Notes under the pieces: model-generated
What the model saw: only the letters and a program-made list of their open reading frames with translations
Database searches by the model: none
What the model was told of the DNA's origin: nothing
Shown: in pieces, positions 6,790-15,400 of the stretch
Numbering within the stretch: position 1 is the stretch's first letter
Layout of the letters: each line of letters begins with the position of its first letter
Assembly (NCBI GenBank): GCA_947375085.1
Contig: CANCEQ010000023.1
Span: 1-23,408, forward strand
Length of the DNA stretch: 23,408 nt
DNA from: Flavobacteriales bacterium
GTDB lineage: Bacteria; Bacteroidota; Bacteroidia; Flavobacteriales; Crocinitomicaceae
Direction: 5' to 3'
Translations under genes and position numbers: made by a program

Positions 6790-8198
6790 GTACTATTCAA
6801 CATATAGAAATTACTCCCGAATTACAACAATTAATTCGTTCAGATTTGGCGTGGCATTATCGAATCGTCCCTCAAAGTAGTGAGGCTGATAAAATTGTGT
6901 TCTATGTCGACGAAAGTGCCGATCAATTGATTGTTAAAGAAGAATTGATTGCGCTTTTAGGTACAGGTATCGATTTGATTTCAGTAGATAAAGATACGAT
7001 TCAACGAAGTTTAGGAAAGTATTATCGAACAACAAATGAACAAGATCAAAAAGTAGCAATTGATTCAAAAACAGATTTTGTTGACCGTTTAATTCAAGAA
7101 GCGAATAACATTGGAAGCAGTGATATTCACATTGAAATATTTGGCGAAAAAGCAAGGGTAAGAATGCGTATCGATGGAATGTTGATCCAACGATACTTAG
7201 TCGAAAAAGCAGATTATCCTGAATTAATAAACAAAATTAAAATCAGAAGTAAATTAGATATTTCTGAAAAAAGGTTGCCTCAAGATGGTCGTATTCAATA
7301 CGATGATTTTGACATTCGTGTATCTATTCTACCAACTTTGCACGGTGAGAAAATAGTATTGAGGATTTTAGGTCAAGATGCTTCATCTTTGAGCATTGAC
7401 AACCTTGGATTTTCAGGTTTAGAAAAAAAATATTACCTAGAAGGTATTAAAAAACCAAATGGGATTATTCTAATCAGTGGACCAACAGGTTCAGGTAAAA
7501 CAACCACACTGTATGCAACACTAAAAATGTTGAACGATGAAAAGAGAAACATCGTTACGGTTGAAGATCCTATAGAATATACCTTAGACGGAATCAATCA
7601 GGTTCAATTAAAAGAATCAATTGGTTTAACCTTTGCAAGTGCTTTACGATCATTTTTACGTCAAGATCCCGATGTCATTATGTTGGGAGAGATTCGTGAT
7701 TCAGAAACAGCACAAATGGCTATTAGAGCTGCATTAACAGGGCACTTAGTACTTTCAACAATACATACAAATTCAGCTTGGGGTACTATATCTCGTTTAA
7801 TCGACATGGGGGTTCCTTCCTTCTTATTGGCGAACACTATAAATTCATCAGTTGCACAACGTTTGGTGCGAAAATTATGTGTTGAATGTAAAACAGAAAA
7901 ACCATTAGACCAAAAAGATTGGCCGATTGGGTCATCTCAAGAAAATATACCATCGACGCAAATGGTAGCAGTAGGATGTGATAAATGTCATTACACGGGT
8001 TACAAGGGGCGTATTGCACTATATGAAGTTATTTCAATGGACAGTGAATTAGCTGTTTACATTAAAAACAATGACAATAATGTGGAGCAAGTTTTAAAAA
8101 AACGAGGTATTAATAATTTGGCGACAAGAGCTTTAGAAATTTTAACAGAAGGACAAACTTCACTTGAGGAAGTATATGCCTTACTAACAGGATATTGA
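6786..8198 (+). CDS. gspE: GspE/PulE-type secretion ATPase
   Basis: A 470-residue cytoplasmic hexameric ATPase that powers pseudopilus assembly. A short N1-like domain precedes the N2 domain (about 95-215, with SSDIHIE and RVRMRIDG). The motor domain has Walker A GPTGSGKTTT (232-241), the Asp box VTVEDPIEY, Walker B DPDVIMLGEIRD (294-305) and His box ALTGHLVLSTIHTN (316-329). Four cysteines (365, 368, 398, 401) form the zinc-binding CxxC pairs of the GspE/PulE and PilB class, absent from PilT-type retraction ATPases. The start is a TTG at 6786 overlapping the peptidase TGA; no ATG is available near the N-terminus. gspD starts right after its stop. No second ATPase is visible, which favours secretion over twitching. 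Confidence 0.96.
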   Translation: MSTIQHIEITPELQQLIRSDLAWHYRIVPQSSEADKIVFYVDESADQLIVKEELIALLGTGIDLISVDKDTIQRSLGKYYRTTNEQDQKVAIDSKTDFVDRLIQEANNIGSSDIHIEIFGEKARVRMRIDGMLIQRYLVEKADYPELINKIKIRSKLDISEKRLPQDGRIQYDDFDIRVSILPTLHGEKIVLRILGQDASSLSIDNLGFSGLEKKYYLEGIKKPNGIILISGPTGSGKTTTLYATLKMLNDEKRNIVTVEDPIEYTLDGINQVQLKESIGLTFASALRSFLRQDPDVIMLGEIRDSETAQMAIRAALTGHLVLSTIHTNSAWGTISRLIDMGVPSFLLANTINSSVAQRLVRKLCVECKTEKPLDQKDWPIGSSQENIPSTQMVAVGCDKCHYTGYKGRIALYEVISMDSELAVYIKNNDNNVEQVLKKRGINNLATRALEILTEGQTSLEEVYALLTGY

Positions 8199-10136
8199 AT
8201 GAAAATAACAAGAGTGAACACACATTTTATCTTGACTTTACTAATTATTTTAGTAACAAGTTTTAGTGGAATGGGTCAAAATTACACAGATGCAGAATTA
8301 AGAACAAAGTTAGATTCTTTGAGTTCTAAAAATCCAGGTTTAAACAATACTGTTCAACTTAGTGTTTCAGGTTTAGCACTTTATGAATTTGTATATTCGG
8401 TAGCTTTGGAGAATAATTTGAATATCACCATCGAACCAAGCTTAAATCAAGCAATTACTTATAATTTCTTTGATGCCAAAGTGAAAGATATTTTGGTGTT
8501 TTTATATTTTAATTTCGAGTTAGAATTTGAATTTACAGGAAGTATTTTAGCCATCAGAAAACGTTCGGTTCAGAAACCAAAACCAGCAACGGTTGTAACT
8601 AAACAAATTGATATTAAATACAATCCTGCAAATGAATTTCTATCGATGAATCTGCAAAATGATACGCTTTGGAAGGTGGTTGAAAAAGTCACAACATTGA
8701 CGGATAAAAACTTTGTAATCAATCCAGAAGTTCGTAACAAACAAGTAAATGCTTTCTTTCAGAACAGACCGTATGAACAAGTCTTAGAAATGTTTGTAAA
8801 AGCCAATGGTTTATCAATCAACAAAGAAAAAGATGGATTCTATACCATTGCTTTAGAATCAAATCAAGATGCGACTTCAACAGCTAATGGTAAAACTACT
8901 GGTTCACAAGGAAAAAAGACAAAAACAGCTTCTCCTTCAGATGATTTTAACCTTGAAAAAAACAAAGATGGTACGGTAAATGTTTTTGCAAATAATGTAG
9001 ATTTAATCGACATTTTAAAAACTGCTGCTTCTGAATTAAACGCACATTATGTGCTTCATTCGACAGTAGAAGGAAAAGGTAATTTAGATTTAAAAAACGT
9101 AACTTTTAATGAATTAATTGCACATCTTTTTACAACTACTAAATACAATTATACGGTTAAAGATCAATTGTATATAATTGGTGAACGTAAAATGGAGGGT
9201 ATCAGAAAATCAGAGTTAATTCGTTTAGAAAATAGAACGGTTGAAAATGTTAAAACAGCTATCCCTAAAGAATTATTGAACGATGTAGATGTATCCGAAT
9301 TTTTAGAGTTGAATGGTTTAATTGTTTCTGGAAGTGAGCGCGCCATACTGGAATTAAAAACGTTTTTAAAATCAATTGATATTGTGGTTCCAATGATCCA
9401 AATTGACATCATGTTGATTACCTCATCTCGATCAAATACAGTGAACGTAGGCTCTCAAGCAGGTATTGGTGCTTCTCCTGCTGCTTCAACACAAGTACTA
9501 AACCAAACTGAAGGTTTAAACATAAAATTAGGAGCAAAAGCAATTAATGCACTTTTAGAGGCAATATCAGGTTTTGGAGTATTGAATCTTGGTAAAGTAA
9601 CCGATAATTTTTTCTCCAATTTATCCGCACTTGAAACCAACAATGTCATTAACATTGAGAGTACACCAAAAATTTCAACCTTAAATGGGCAAAAAGCAAG
9701 TCTTTCTATAGGTAAAACAACCTATTACCAAGAAACGGTTGTAAATGTATCTACTTCAGTAACACAACAAGGCGTTTTACAATCGAAAGTATGGAAGTCT
9801 ATTCCTGCCGATTTATCAGTAAATATTCAACCGTTTGTTAGTGCAGATGAACAAATAACTTTGACAATTAAAGTGGATCAAAATGCTTTTGCAGGTAAAG
9901 CAGATCCAACATCTCCACCCAATATGACTACTCAAAAATTCGAGTCAATGGTGCGTGTGAAAAATGGTGAATTGGTTCTTTTAGGTGGTTTAGAAGAGAT
10001 TAACGACAACAAATCAGGTACTGGTGTTCCGTGGTTAGCAAGAATCCCAGTTATTAAATGGATTTTTAGTGGCCGTTCAAATATTAAATCTAAATCAAAA
10101 TTACACATCTTAATAAGACCAACAGTTACGTATTAA
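8199..10136 (+). CDS. gspD: GspD-type outer-membrane secretin
   Basis: A 645-residue secretin that forms the outer-membrane channel. The signal peptide ends near residue 26 (FSGMGQ). Then follow an STN/N0-like domain (about 35-115), a second KH-like domain (about 145-225), a charged Ser/Thr/Lys linker (about 230-255), a third repeat of the same type (about 258-330) and an N1-like segment (about 335-395). The secretin core runs from about 400 to the end, with the INALLEAISGFGVLNLGK, NVINIESTPKISTLNGQKA and LVLLGGLEE blocks and the terminal VPWLARIPVIKWIFSGRS followed by LHILIRP. No pilotin-binding S-domain remains after the barrel. It starts directly after gspE and overlaps the next gene by one base. 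Confidence 0.95.
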   Translation: MKITRVNTHFILTLLIILVTSFSGMGQNYTDAELRTKLDSLSSKNPGLNNTVQLSVSGLALYEFVYSVALENNLNITIEPSLNQAITYNFFDAKVKDILVFLYFNFELEFEFTGSILAIRKRSVQKPKPATVVTKQIDIKYNPANEFLSMNLQNDTLWKVVEKVTTLTDKNFVINPEVRNKQVNAFFQNRPYEQVLEMFVKANGLSINKEKDGFYTIALESNQDATSTANGKTTGSQGKKTKTASPSDDFNLEKNKDGTVNVFANNVDLIDILKTAASELNAHYVLHSTVEGKGNLDLKNVTFNELIAHLFTTTKYNYTVKDQLYIIGERKMEGIRKSELIRLENRTVENVKTAIPKELLNDVDVSEFLELNGLIVSGSERAILELKTFLKSIDIVVPMIQIDIMLITSSRSNTVNVGSQAGIGASPAASTQVLNQTEGLNIKLGAKAINALLEAISGFGVLNLGKVTDNFFSNLSALETNNVINIESTPKISTLNGQKASLSIGKTTYYQETVVNVSTSVTQQGVLQSKVWKSIPADLSVNIQPFVSADEQITLTIKVDQNAFAGKADPTSPPNMTTQKFESMVRVKNGELVLLGGLEEINDNKSGTGVPWLARIPVIKWIFSGRSNIKSKSKLHILIRPTVTY

Positions 10137-11305
10137 TGAATAAATGGAACTCAATATGGCAACCCTCATCGTGGGTGATAGTACATTTAGACTATCACGT
10201 TGGAGGAGTACGCATTGTTGCTTCGATTGAAAAAAAATCAAGTAAACAGAGTTCAGTTTTCGAAGAATTTGAAAACATTGGTGAGGTAATTAAAAAATTT
10301 GGTAAAAATAAAGCCTACACATTGCATGTAAGTGGTACCGGTGTTTTAACTCGTCTTGTAGAATTCATTCCAGGTTATAAGGAACAATTAATCGTAAGTG
10401 GTGATAAAGATGATTTCTATTTCTGTTCTTATAATGATTCTTATAAAGTAGCGACATCTTTCTTTCGTAAAAACTTAATTGAAGATATTGTTATCGAATT
10501 GGACGAAGCAAAAGTAATGCTAGTAGGCATTTCTTGTGGAATTATTCCTGTTTTACTTTCAGCTTCGGATAAGGAAAAAATAGCATTTGATTACATTATA
10601 GAAATTGAAAACGGAAGAATTCTTCAAATTACTCGAAATGATTCACCGTCTGTTAGATCTACAATAAATAGTATTTTCAGAACAAGAAATGAAGCCATTA
10701 ATCAAGGAATTGTTCTAAGTTATAGTTCTAATTTTGAAAACTATACAAGTGGTTTTGAGGAAGCGATAAGAAAAGATAAATTAGAAAATTATGCTCAATT
10801 TAGTCGATTCAAATTCTTTGGTTTACTTGCGGTTAGTATCATCTTCTCTGCCCTAGTTGTAAACTATTTTTATCTGAATAACCTAAATGATGAGGTTGCA
10901 CAGTTAGAAACTGATTTAGCTTTGAATAATTCAAATATGTCAACGCTTGAAACATTAAAACAGGAAAAAACTAGAAAAGAGCAGTTAGTAATAAGTTCAG
11001 GAGTAAATCCAGATCAATTTATTTCTTACTTTATTGACAAAATAGGTGAATCGGTTCCTAAATCAATTTCTCTTAGAGAAATGTATGTATTTCCATTAGC
11101 CGAAAATTTAAAAGAAAAAAGAAAAGTTGAGATACGTCATGATGCAATTGAAATTATTGGTTTTACTCCAAACAGTCAGGTATTAGACGATTGGATGGAA
11201 AAAATGAACCGATACGAATGGGTAGAAAGTGTTGAATTATTGAACTATTTAGAATCGACTAATTCAAAAGCAGAGTTTAAACTTTTAATCAGCTTTTCAA
11301 AATGA
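10136..11305 (+). CDS. GspL/PilM-PilN-like bitopic assembly-platform protein
   Basis: A 389-residue protein with a cytoplasmic domain (1-222), one membrane segment (about 227-248) and a coiled-coil plus periplasmic ferredoxin-like domain (about 250-389). This layout matches GspL of type II systems, or PilM fused to PilN. The N-terminal part has actin-like alternation (WVIVHLDYHVGGVRIVAS, FDYIIEIENGRILQI) but no clear nucleotide-binding motif. Its expected job is to recruit GspE and connect it to the GspM/GspC partners. It overlaps gspD by one base (TAATG) and the following gene by four (ATGA). Assignment is by topology, size and gene order rather than by motif. Confidence 0.7.
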   Translation: MNKWNSIWQPSSWVIVHLDYHVGGVRIVASIEKKSSKQSSVFEEFENIGEVIKKFGKNKAYTLHVSGTGVLTRLVEFIPGYKEQLIVSGDKDDFYFCSYNDSYKVATSFFRKNLIEDIVIELDEAKVMLVGISCGIIPVLLSASDKEKIAFDYIIEIENGRILQITRNDSPSVRSTINSIFRTRNEAINQGIVLSYSSNFENYTSGFEEAIRKDKLENYAQFSRFKFFGLLAVSIIFSALVVNYFYLNNLNDEVAQLETDLALNNSNMSTLETLKQEKTRKEQLVISSGVNPDQFISYFIDKIGESVPKSISLREMYVFPLAENLKEKRKVEIRHDAIEIIGFTPNSQVLDDWMEKMNRYEWVESVELLNYLESTNSKAEFKLLISFSK

Positions 11306-11859
11306 CATTTTTCGACCAATATAGCTTCAAACAAAAAAACTATGCGTTATTAATACTTACTGTATTATTAATAGCAGCTAGTTATAAAAGAGCATTCAAA
11401 ACAACCATAGAAACACTCGCTTATAAAAAAGAATTAAACGAAAAAATTGCAATTTCACAAAATGCAGTAAACGAAATTCACATAACACAAGCACAAATTG
11501 CCCATTTCAATAAATTATTAGGGAAAGAAAACAGTACGATTGAAAAAGTTCAACAAGGATTCTTAAACTTCTTAGCAAAAGACAAAACAAATTTAATTGT
11601 CTATCAAGTAGATGAAGTCTTAACTTACAAACATCCTGATTTCTCTATTAATACACACAAAATTATCTTAACAGGGAATTTCTTAGAAACACTTCGGTTC
11701 ATTTATAATTTGGAAAGAAAATTTGATTTAGCGAAATTGATTAATGTAAGTTTCGAATATAAAAAATACAATTCAGAAGAAAACGAAGAATTATATACAA
11801 CACTTCTACTTCAAAATTACGAACGAGGAAATTCGACTAATCAGATTAGTAAATTGTAA
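11302..11859 (+). CDS. GspM/PilO-like inner-membrane protein
   Basis: A 185-residue bitopic protein. A membrane helix at about 14-28 follows a short cytoplasmic tail, then comes a coiled-coil (about 38-75) and an alpha/beta domain (about 80-175) containing ILTGNFLETLRFIYNLE, a pattern typical of PilO. In PilMNOP and GspLM systems this partner dimerises with the GspL/PilN-like protein just upstream, with which it overlaps by ATGA. A short, 15-base gap separates it from the lipoprotein gene. The family sequence is weakly conserved, so the call relies on topology and place. Confidence 0.68.
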   Translation: MTFFDQYSFKQKNYALLILTVLLIAASYKRAFKTTIETLAYKKELNEKIAISQNAVNEIHITQAQIAHFNKLLGKENSTIEKVQQGFLNFLAKDKTNLIVYQVDEVLTYKHPDFSINTHKIILTGNFLETLRFIYNLERKFDLAKLINVSFEYKKYNSEENEELYTTLLLQNYERGNSTNQISKL

Positions 11860-11874
11860 AAATAAATTGAGAAG

Positions 11875-12897
11875 ATGGAATTAAAAAAAGGAAAAATGAA
11901 TAATATGAAATATCTATTTTTAGCAGTTATCGCATTTTTATCATTACAAAGTTGTAAGGATATAAAAGCGAAAAATATTTCAGGAGATATTCCAATTCTG
12001 ATTTTACCTCAAAAATTAGATACCATACTAACTAATCCTGTTCAAATAAAATGGGAGGAAATGGAAGGTGCAACAAAATATCGTTTACAGATTGCAAGTC
12101 CAAGTTTTGCTGACATTACAAAATATGTATTGGATACAACAATCACAGGAACAAGTTATTCTATCGCTTTAGATTCAAGTCAATTTGAGTTGAAATTAAC
12201 AGCAATGAATGCAGGTTACACCTCACAAATTTTAGGTCCAATTAAATTTTGGGTTGGAAAAAAAGCATCCACTACAACAGGTACTTTAATAGTTCCGTTA
12301 TCAACTCCGGCTGATAGTTGTTACAAAAACAATGACTTTGATGGCGTATTTAAATGGGGACAAATAACAGGTGGAACGAATTATCAATTTGAATTAAGAA
12401 AAGGAAATGAGTTTATTGGCGGAACCAGTGTCTTTTCTTTACCAGCATCCAATTCATTTCAAGCTACATTACCTTCTAATTTATTACCACTAGCTCCAGG
12501 TAGATATTTTTGGGCTGTTAAAGGTTATGTTGGATCAATTGAACAACCCTATTCACAAAGAGTATTTTTCATAGATACAGTTCGTCCAACAACACCTATA
12601 ATTGATGTTCCCACATCATCTTCTTTGCAGGCTGACAGTATCACTTTTACTTGGCATTATAATCCAACGAATGAAACGTTTAAAGCACCTGTTCAATCAA
12701 CAATTGAAATCGCTACAGATATTAATTTCAATACTATTTATAAATCGGTTACTTGTAATCCTGCAATAACATCTACTAAAATAAAATTAGTAGCAGCAGT
12801 TGGTGGCACAACATATTATTGTCGAATTCAAAACATTGATGAAGCTGGCAATAAATCAGATTATTCAATCGTAAAAACATTAACAATTACCCCATAA
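11875..12897 (+). CDS. lipoprotein with fibronectin-III-like domains
   Basis: A 340-residue lipoprotein embedded in the secretion cluster. The lipobox LQSC follows a hydrophobic stretch, so Cys27 (full-length numbering) should be lipidated. Two or three beta-sandwich, FN3-like domains follow: about 40-125 (QIKWEEMEGATKYRLQIAS), about 145-235 (FKWGQITGGTNYQFELRKG) and about 240-340 (ITFTWHYNPTNETFKAPV), each with the W/Y pattern of FN3. Three starts are possible: ATG at 11875, 11896 or 11905; the second has AAAGGA just upstream and may be the true one. It could be a pilotin or cover for the secretin, an adhesin, or a carried substrate; no classic GspS fold is seen. Confidence 0.75.
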   Translation: MELKKGKMNNMKYLFLAVIAFLSLQSCKDIKAKNISGDIPILILPQKLDTILTNPVQIKWEEMEGATKYRLQIASPSFADITKYVLDTTITGTSYSIALDSSQFELKLTAMNAGYTSQILGPIKFWVGKKASTTTGTLIVPLSTPADSCYKNNDFDGVFKWGQITGGTNYQFELRKGNEFIGGTSVFSLPASNSFQATLPSNLLPLAPGRYFWAVKGYVGSIEQPYSQRVFFIDTVRPTTPIIDVPTSSSLQADSITFTWHYNPTNETFKAPVQSTIEIATDINFNTIYKSVTCNPAITSTKIKLVAAVGGTTYYCRIQNIDEAGNKSDYSIVKTLTITP

Positions 12898-12916
12898 ATA
12901 AAAGGAAGGTAAACAA

Positions 12917-13414
12917 ATGAAAAACAAAGGAGTAACTTATTTATTATTAATAATAGTAGCAGTAGTCTGGTACAATTTATTTTTAAGAATTAAATCCAAT
13001 TTTGTCGGAGATGATGTAATCATTCCACCGAGTAATATTGAATACTCTATTATTAAAACAAATGCAAGAGATACCTTTACATTGAATGCCAATTACAGAG
13101 ATCCTTTTCAAGGGATAAGCACATCACAATCAAATCCAACAATATCAAATTTACCTGAAGCACCAAAGCAAAACGTATATATAGCACCGAAAGTTGAAAA
13201 AGTATTTCAATGGCCAAGTGTAAAATATTACGGCATGCTAAAAAAAGCAAACGCTAAAAAAGCTGTTGGGATTTTAGATTTTGATGGTTCCCATTTTAAC
13301 CTCATCGAAGGTGAATACCTTTACGATAACTATCAAATAAAAGCAGTATTTAGAGACTCATTAGTAATCAAATACAACAAATTACAGAAGACCTTTTATA
13401 AAAAGAAACAGTAA
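12917..13414 (+). CDS. GspC/PilP-like periplasmic connector
   Basis: A 165-residue bitopic protein that ends the cluster. A membrane helix spans about 6-22. A disordered linker contains RDPF (61-64), a motif also seen in PilP-type proteins, and a Pro-rich stretch. A compact beta domain (about 98-160: VKYYGMLKKANAKKAVGIL, then EGEYLYDNYQIKAVF, then DSLVIKY) resembles the HR domain of GspC or PilP that binds the secretin N0 domain. A GGAAGG ribosome-binding site precedes the ATG. It is separated from the lipoprotein by 19 bases. A role as the bridge between inner-membrane platform and secretin is inferred. Confidence 0.72.
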   Translation: MKNKGVTYLLLIIVAVVWYNLFLRIKSNFVGDDVIIPPSNIEYSIIKTNARDTFTLNANYRDPFQGISTSQSNPTISNLPEAPKQNVYIAPKVEKVFQWPSVKYYGMLKKANAKKAVGILDFDGSHFNLIEGEYLYDNYQIKAVFRDSLVIKYNKLQKTFYKKKQ

Positions 13415-13471
13415 TTAATATTTGTACACCTAGCCAAAAAAAAGAAGTAATTAAGCCTGTCATTTGATATA

Positions 13472-13617
13472 ACTGATCTGGTCGAAGTGCCACTTGCGTT
13501 TTTGTTCCATTTCTTTCCACAAAATCACAAAAGGCTTTAAATCCTCACATCATTCAAATGCATACCAACAAGCGTATGTAAATCTTCCGCGAAAAGCTTC
13601 AAATTTCCATACCCTTG
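13472..13617. repeat. 146-bp direct repeat, copy 1
   Basis: It matches 13678-13823 over the same length with about 12 differences (about 92% identity). It starts with the ACTGAnnnnnTCGAAGTG core and ends in CATACCCTTG. It lies 57 bases after the last secretion-cluster gene. The 13415-13836 stretch contains these two copies and no believable gene; short ORFs there are translations of the repeat. Confidence 0.88.
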
Positions 13618-13677
13618 CCAAACCAAAAAGCACCCCCTAAAATATAATTTGAGTCCTAATTTAATCGAAAAAAGAAC

Positions 13678-13823
13678 ACTGAGCCTGTCGAAGTGCCACT
13701 TGCGCTTTTGCTCCATTCCTTTCCACAAAATTACAAAAGGCTTTAAATCCTCAAATTATTCAAATGCATACCAACAAGCGTATGTAAATTCTCCGCGAAA
13801 AGCTCCAAATTTCCATACCCTTG
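13678..13823. repeat. 146-bp direct repeat, copy 2
   Basis: Second copy, 206 bases after the first, sharing its limits exactly. The sequence between them (13618-13677) is unique. The type resembles dispersed flavobacterial repeats often miscalled as small proteins; that comparison is from memory. Confidence 0.88.
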
Positions 13824-13836
13824 AAAAATATGAAAA

Positions 13837-14265
13837 CTAATCCTGATAAATATTTCCACACTTATTACAATGCCAAGAATTTAGCCATTCATTATATTTC
13901 TTAGGATAAATCTTTTTATTATAATTTTTTGTTGTTTTATAAACTTTAAAACCAAATAGTAAAATGATTATTCCTAAAATTAATTTCCAATCTAAATCTC
14001 TCCAAAACAAAACCAAAATACCTCCTATAATAAAAGCTAATTGATACAAACTAGATATGTTTTTAGATGGTGGAGCAACCCTTTGTGCTAAAAGTGACTG
14101 TGTATATCCTCTAGTATTTGTATCTGCTACTCCAATCCCAATATCACCGCCTAAACCTACACCAATACCAGTAGAAGTACTTTTAGTATTTATATGATGT
14201 GTTCCATTTTGGTAGATGACACTTAATCTTTGTACATCTATAGAATTACATTTTTCGCAAATCAT
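13837..14265 (-). CDS. zinc-ribbon membrane protein
   Basis: A 142-residue protein with a CxxC pair at each end: Cys3/Cys6 and Cys133/Cys136. Together they can form one zinc ribbon once the chain folds back. A Gly-rich segment (about 32-50, GIGVGLGGDIGIGV) is followed by two membrane helices (about 72-90 and 94-110). The topology suggests both termini in the cytoplasm with a short external turn. This arrangement occurs in many uncharacterised bacterial zinc-ribbon membrane proteins, often with stress- or phage-related neighbours; no function can be given. It is the first minus-strand gene after the secretion cluster and ends 13 bases beyond repeat copy 2, which separates the two transcription units. 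Confidence 0.78.
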   Translation of the reverse strand: MICEKCNSIDVQRLSVIYQNGTHHINTKSTSTGIGVGLGGDIGIGVADTNTRGYTQSLLAQRVAPPSKNISSLYQLAFIIGGILVLFWRDLDWKLILGIIILLFGFKVYKTTKNYNKKIYPKKYNEWLNSWHCNKCGNIYQD

Positions 14266-14714
14266 TTTTTGAATTTTTAGTTAATTAGAAAGGTTGAATA
14301 TTAAAATTATTTAACCGTTAACAAATCTAATAAATTAGAACAAATATGTAAAACCAAAATTGATTAAAATAAACTACAAGTTAATATTACTAATAATCAA
14401 AAATAAAAAATAAGTGCAAATCTAGGGTGTTCACTCATTCCGTCAAGTTCAAGCCCTCCGGGTTTTGTCAAAATAATCTCCACCCCTCCCCCATTTTCGC
14501 TTCTATTTCCTGTAAAAAAGAGTTCCTAATCCGTTTCCTGTGCTTGTCGAAGGAGGGGTAGTATTTTTTTGTCAAAAATCTTCCCTTCCATTCCCTCACA
14601 CCCAAAAATAAAGGCATTCTTTTTTCTTTTTTTTTCGGTTTTTTTCTCTTTTTCTTCAAAAATAATTGCGCGGAGCGAAGCGACAAGGATACATAATTTT
14701 TTAAACCGTGAATT
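14266..14714. other. repeat-rich spacer without a convincing gene
   Basis: An AT-rich leader region for the minus-strand gene (14266-14420) is followed by GC-richer patches: a short hairpin AAGCCCTCCGGGTTT (14451-14465), a C-rich/T-rich tract (14478-14665) and a REP-like patch GCGCGGAGCGAAGCGACAAG starting at 14668. Open frames exist on both strands but are low-complexity (Lys/Arg or Phe/Ser runs) and encoded by these tracts, so I call none. Confidence 0.6.
14322..14329 (-). promoter_or_regulatory. candidate -7 box (TAGATTTG) for the zinc-ribbon gene
   Basis: On the minus strand TAGATTTG fits TAnnTTTG and lies 56 bases before the ATG. The upstream TTG is only 11 bases away, shorter than expected, so the support is weak. 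Confidence 0.25.
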
Positions 14715-14915
14715 ATGTACAAACGAACAAATCCAGCAGTCATTAAGAGCTATTTATTAAGACTAACAAAAAGTGAGTTACAAGAAGAAATCCAAATTCT
14801 TCAATCAAAAATTATTGAATTAGATGCAGGTAATAAACGAACAATGTTTATTCAGCTCTACAAATTTACTTTGAATCAATTACCCCACGCAAAACAATCT
14901 AGTTACAAACTGTAA
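14715..14915 (+). CDS. small conserved-looking protein paired with the next gene
   Basis: A 66-residue soluble, helical protein. Residues 20-40 (SELQEEIQILQSKIIELDA) have heptad spacing that suggests a short coiled-coil. No Cys, membrane segment or catalytic motif is present. It lies 11 bases before the 139-residue gene, and the two look like one transcription unit. I recall similar pairs in Bacteroidota genomes near mobile DNA but cannot name a family. The start at 14715 falls just after a REP-like patch and no strong ribosome-binding site is seen. Confidence 0.6.
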   Translation: MYKRTNPAVIKSYLLRLTKSELQEEIQILQSKIIELDAGNKRTMFIQLYKFTLNQLPHAKQSSYKL

Positions 14916-14926
14916 TCCGTATAAAA

Positions 14927-15346
14927 ATGTTAGATTATCAATTAAAAACATACAATCCGGATAACAACTATACTGGATTTCATTTTTTCATCTTAAACAA
15001 AGGTTTAAACAGTGGCAAACCATTATTAGAACCCTGTCCAAATTGTTTTGTTTGCACACTCAAAACAGAAGCCGAAAAAGAACAACTGTATTGGCTTGTT
15101 TTTGGTTTATGGCAAGGGAAAATATTTCATAAAAATTTGTTAGGTTCTGTAATCCCATACATACGATTAAAATGTTTAAAAGAAGTTATTCAATTAGGTA
15201 TTACCAAATATTTATCTAACCCCGAAAAAGCCAAAAAGAACATTTCAACAATCCATCAAATTGAAAACCAAAGACAAACAATTTTGAATCAATTTCAATT
15301 GATGCAGCAGTTAAAATTGGCACTTATTCATGAGGTGTTGAAATAG
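14927..15346 (+). CDS. uncharacterised protein, possibly DUF6943-like
   Basis: A 139-residue protein of unknown function. Its N-terminal half has strongly patterned residues (HFFILNKGLNSGKPLLEPCP, then NCFVCTLKTEAEKEQLYWL, then GLWQGKIFH, then LLGSVIPYIRL) that look family-conserved; from memory this resembles DUF6943 of Bacteroidota. Three cysteines (CPNCFVC, about residues 38-44) may bind metal. The C-terminal third is helical with Gln-rich heptads. It follows the 66-residue gene closely and is closed by a terminator-like hairpin. No enzymatic motif is visible. Confidence 0.7.
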   Translation: MLDYQLKTYNPDNNYTGFHFFILNKGLNSGKPLLEPCPNCFVCTLKTEAEKEQLYWLVFGLWQGKIFHKNLLGSVIPYIRLKCLKEVIQLGITKYLSNPEKAKKNISTIHQIENQRQTILNQFQLMQQLKLALIHEVLK

Positions 15347-15355
15347 TATTAAGTT

Positions 15356-15394
15356 ATCCCCAAATTGAAATAAATATTGTTTTAGTTTGGGGAT
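15356..15394 (+). terminator. stem-loop after the small gene pair
   Basis: ATCCCCAAA (15356-15364) and TTTGGGGAT (15386-15394) form a perfect 9-bp stem around a 21-base AT-rich loop, starting 10 bases after the stop. The following sequence ATTTGTT is only weakly T-rich, so termination strength is uncertain. Its position directly before the next promoter is typical. Confidence 0.55.
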
Positions 15395-15400
15395 ATTTGT

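Noticed and set aside
13537..13840. Short ORFs on both strands (13537-13728 minus, 13649-13840 plus)
   Set aside because: They are translations of the 146-bp direct repeats, overlap each other and have no ribosome-binding site or protein-like pattern.
14468..14760. Lys/Arg-rich minus ORF and Phe/Ser-rich plus ORF
   Set aside because: Both come from homopolymer-like T/C tracts and a REP-like patch; composition is low-complexity and they overlap in opposite strands.
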